From Desulfatirhabdium butyrativorans (GTDB taxonomy: Bacteria > Desulfobacterota > Desulfobacteria > Desulfobacterales > DYRK01), in the NCBI GenBank assembly GCA_020718785.1, contig DYRK01000393.1, forward strand, positions 1 to 5,768: a stretch of 5,768 nt of DNA, read 5' to 3'. Made by a program: the position numbers and the translations under genes. Numbering within the stretch: position 1 is the first letter of the stretch; every line of letters starts with the position of its first letter. A model generated the notes under the pieces. The model searched no databases. It was not told the DNA's origin and saw nothing but the letters and a program-made list of their open reading frames with translations. Shown here piece after piece: positions 5,539 to 5,768 of this stretch.

Positions 5539-5768
5539 CTAAATCCAGATATACATGGCATTTGCGGCGACTGATCTGTAAAATTGAGCGGATGAATTCG
5601 GTCTGTAATCATTGATTTTCAATATGTTGTATAATAATTTTAAAAATGTGTTAACACCTTTAATCTCTATAACCCCCTGTTTGAAAATTGTGTTCAGATT
5701 GCTTTGTAATTGCTGGGCTGTCGGATTTTCAGCCGGAGCAGTTCCTATAGGAGATGTTGAATCAACAA
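5539..5768 (-). CDS. 3' end of an unidentified gene entering from the right edge
   Basis: Reading leftward from the window edge, 75 sense codons run from 5766 to 5542, then TAG at 5539-5541. The peptide begins VDSTSPIGTAPAENPTAQQL, continues with a likely helical stretch (VNTFLKLLYNILKINDYRPN) and ends QFYRSVAANAMYIWI. Composition and lack of stops in AT-rich DNA argue for real coding; neither the plus-strand frames nor the other minus frames look protein-like here. The start lies outside the window. I do not recognise the family. Its orientation and position upstream of the 276-residue minus-strand gene suggest it may belong to the same locus, with the REP-like element between them. The TAG may be the true end or an interruption; see the extension at 5416-5538. 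Confidence 0.65.
   Translation of the reverse strand, partial: VDSTSPIGTAPAENPTAQQLQSNLNTIFKQGVIEIKGVNTFLKLLYNILKINDYRPNSSAQFYRSVAANAMYIWI

Noticed and set aside
5346..5615. Plus-strand 89-codon and minus-strand 79-codon open frames over the right-hand region
   Set aside because: Both begin or end inside the REP-like element, lack ribosome binding sites and overlap the more protein-like minus frame that reaches the window edge.
5612..5635. TTGATT and TATAAT on the plus strand as a promoter
   Set aside because: The spacer is only 12 bases, the site lies within the minus-strand coding region, and no plus-strand gene follows.

Overview
The window looks like a piece of a Gram-negative chromosome of middling GC. 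Supporting this are a lipoprotein with a lipobox, an outer-membrane-type barrel protein, SPOR-like proteins and a DUF2169 protein of the type VI secretion (T6SS) accessory repertoire. Gene style, together with a REP-like dispersed hairpin pair (5269-5376), would fit a Desulfobacterota or gammaproteobacterial genome. That placement is inference and weakly held. No core T6SS gene, integrase, transposase, tRNA, rRNA or CRISPR array is visible.

Layout, left to right. (1) 1-938, plus strand: most of a DUF2169 protein whose N-terminal part is missing or out of frame at the left edge. (2) 939-1107: a non-coding spacer holding one arm of a perfect 19-bp inverted repeat, whose other arm lies in the tail of the DUF2169 gene, followed by a strong ribosome binding site. 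(3) 1108-4349, plus strand: a compact four-gene operon (gaps of 17, -4 and -4 bases). It encodes two single-pass membrane proteins with related N-termini and SPOR-like periplasmic domains, a cysteine-containing lipoprotein, and a very short, probably truncated, beta-barrel-like protein. (4) 4400-5230, minus strand: a 276-residue Pro/Gly-rich protein convergent with the operon and of no family I can name. (5) 5269-5376: the REP-like hairpin pair. (6) 5416-5768, minus strand: the 3' end of a gene entering from the right edge. Its frame hits a TAG at 5539-5541, but the protein-like reading continues in the same frame for 40 more codons to a TGA.

The four-gene operon reads as an envelope module: two inner-membrane proteins reaching into the periplasm, an outer-membrane lipoprotein candidate and an outer-membrane barrel candidate. 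Its flanks carry a T6SS-associated gene and a Pro/Gly-rich protein that could be a spike- or effector-associated partner. Three genes show signs of damage (lost N-terminus, lost C-terminus, in-frame TAG), and repeats sit at two of the gene boundaries. A remodelled or decaying secretion-accessory island is therefore a reasonable reading, though sequencing or assembly errors could produce some of the same signals.
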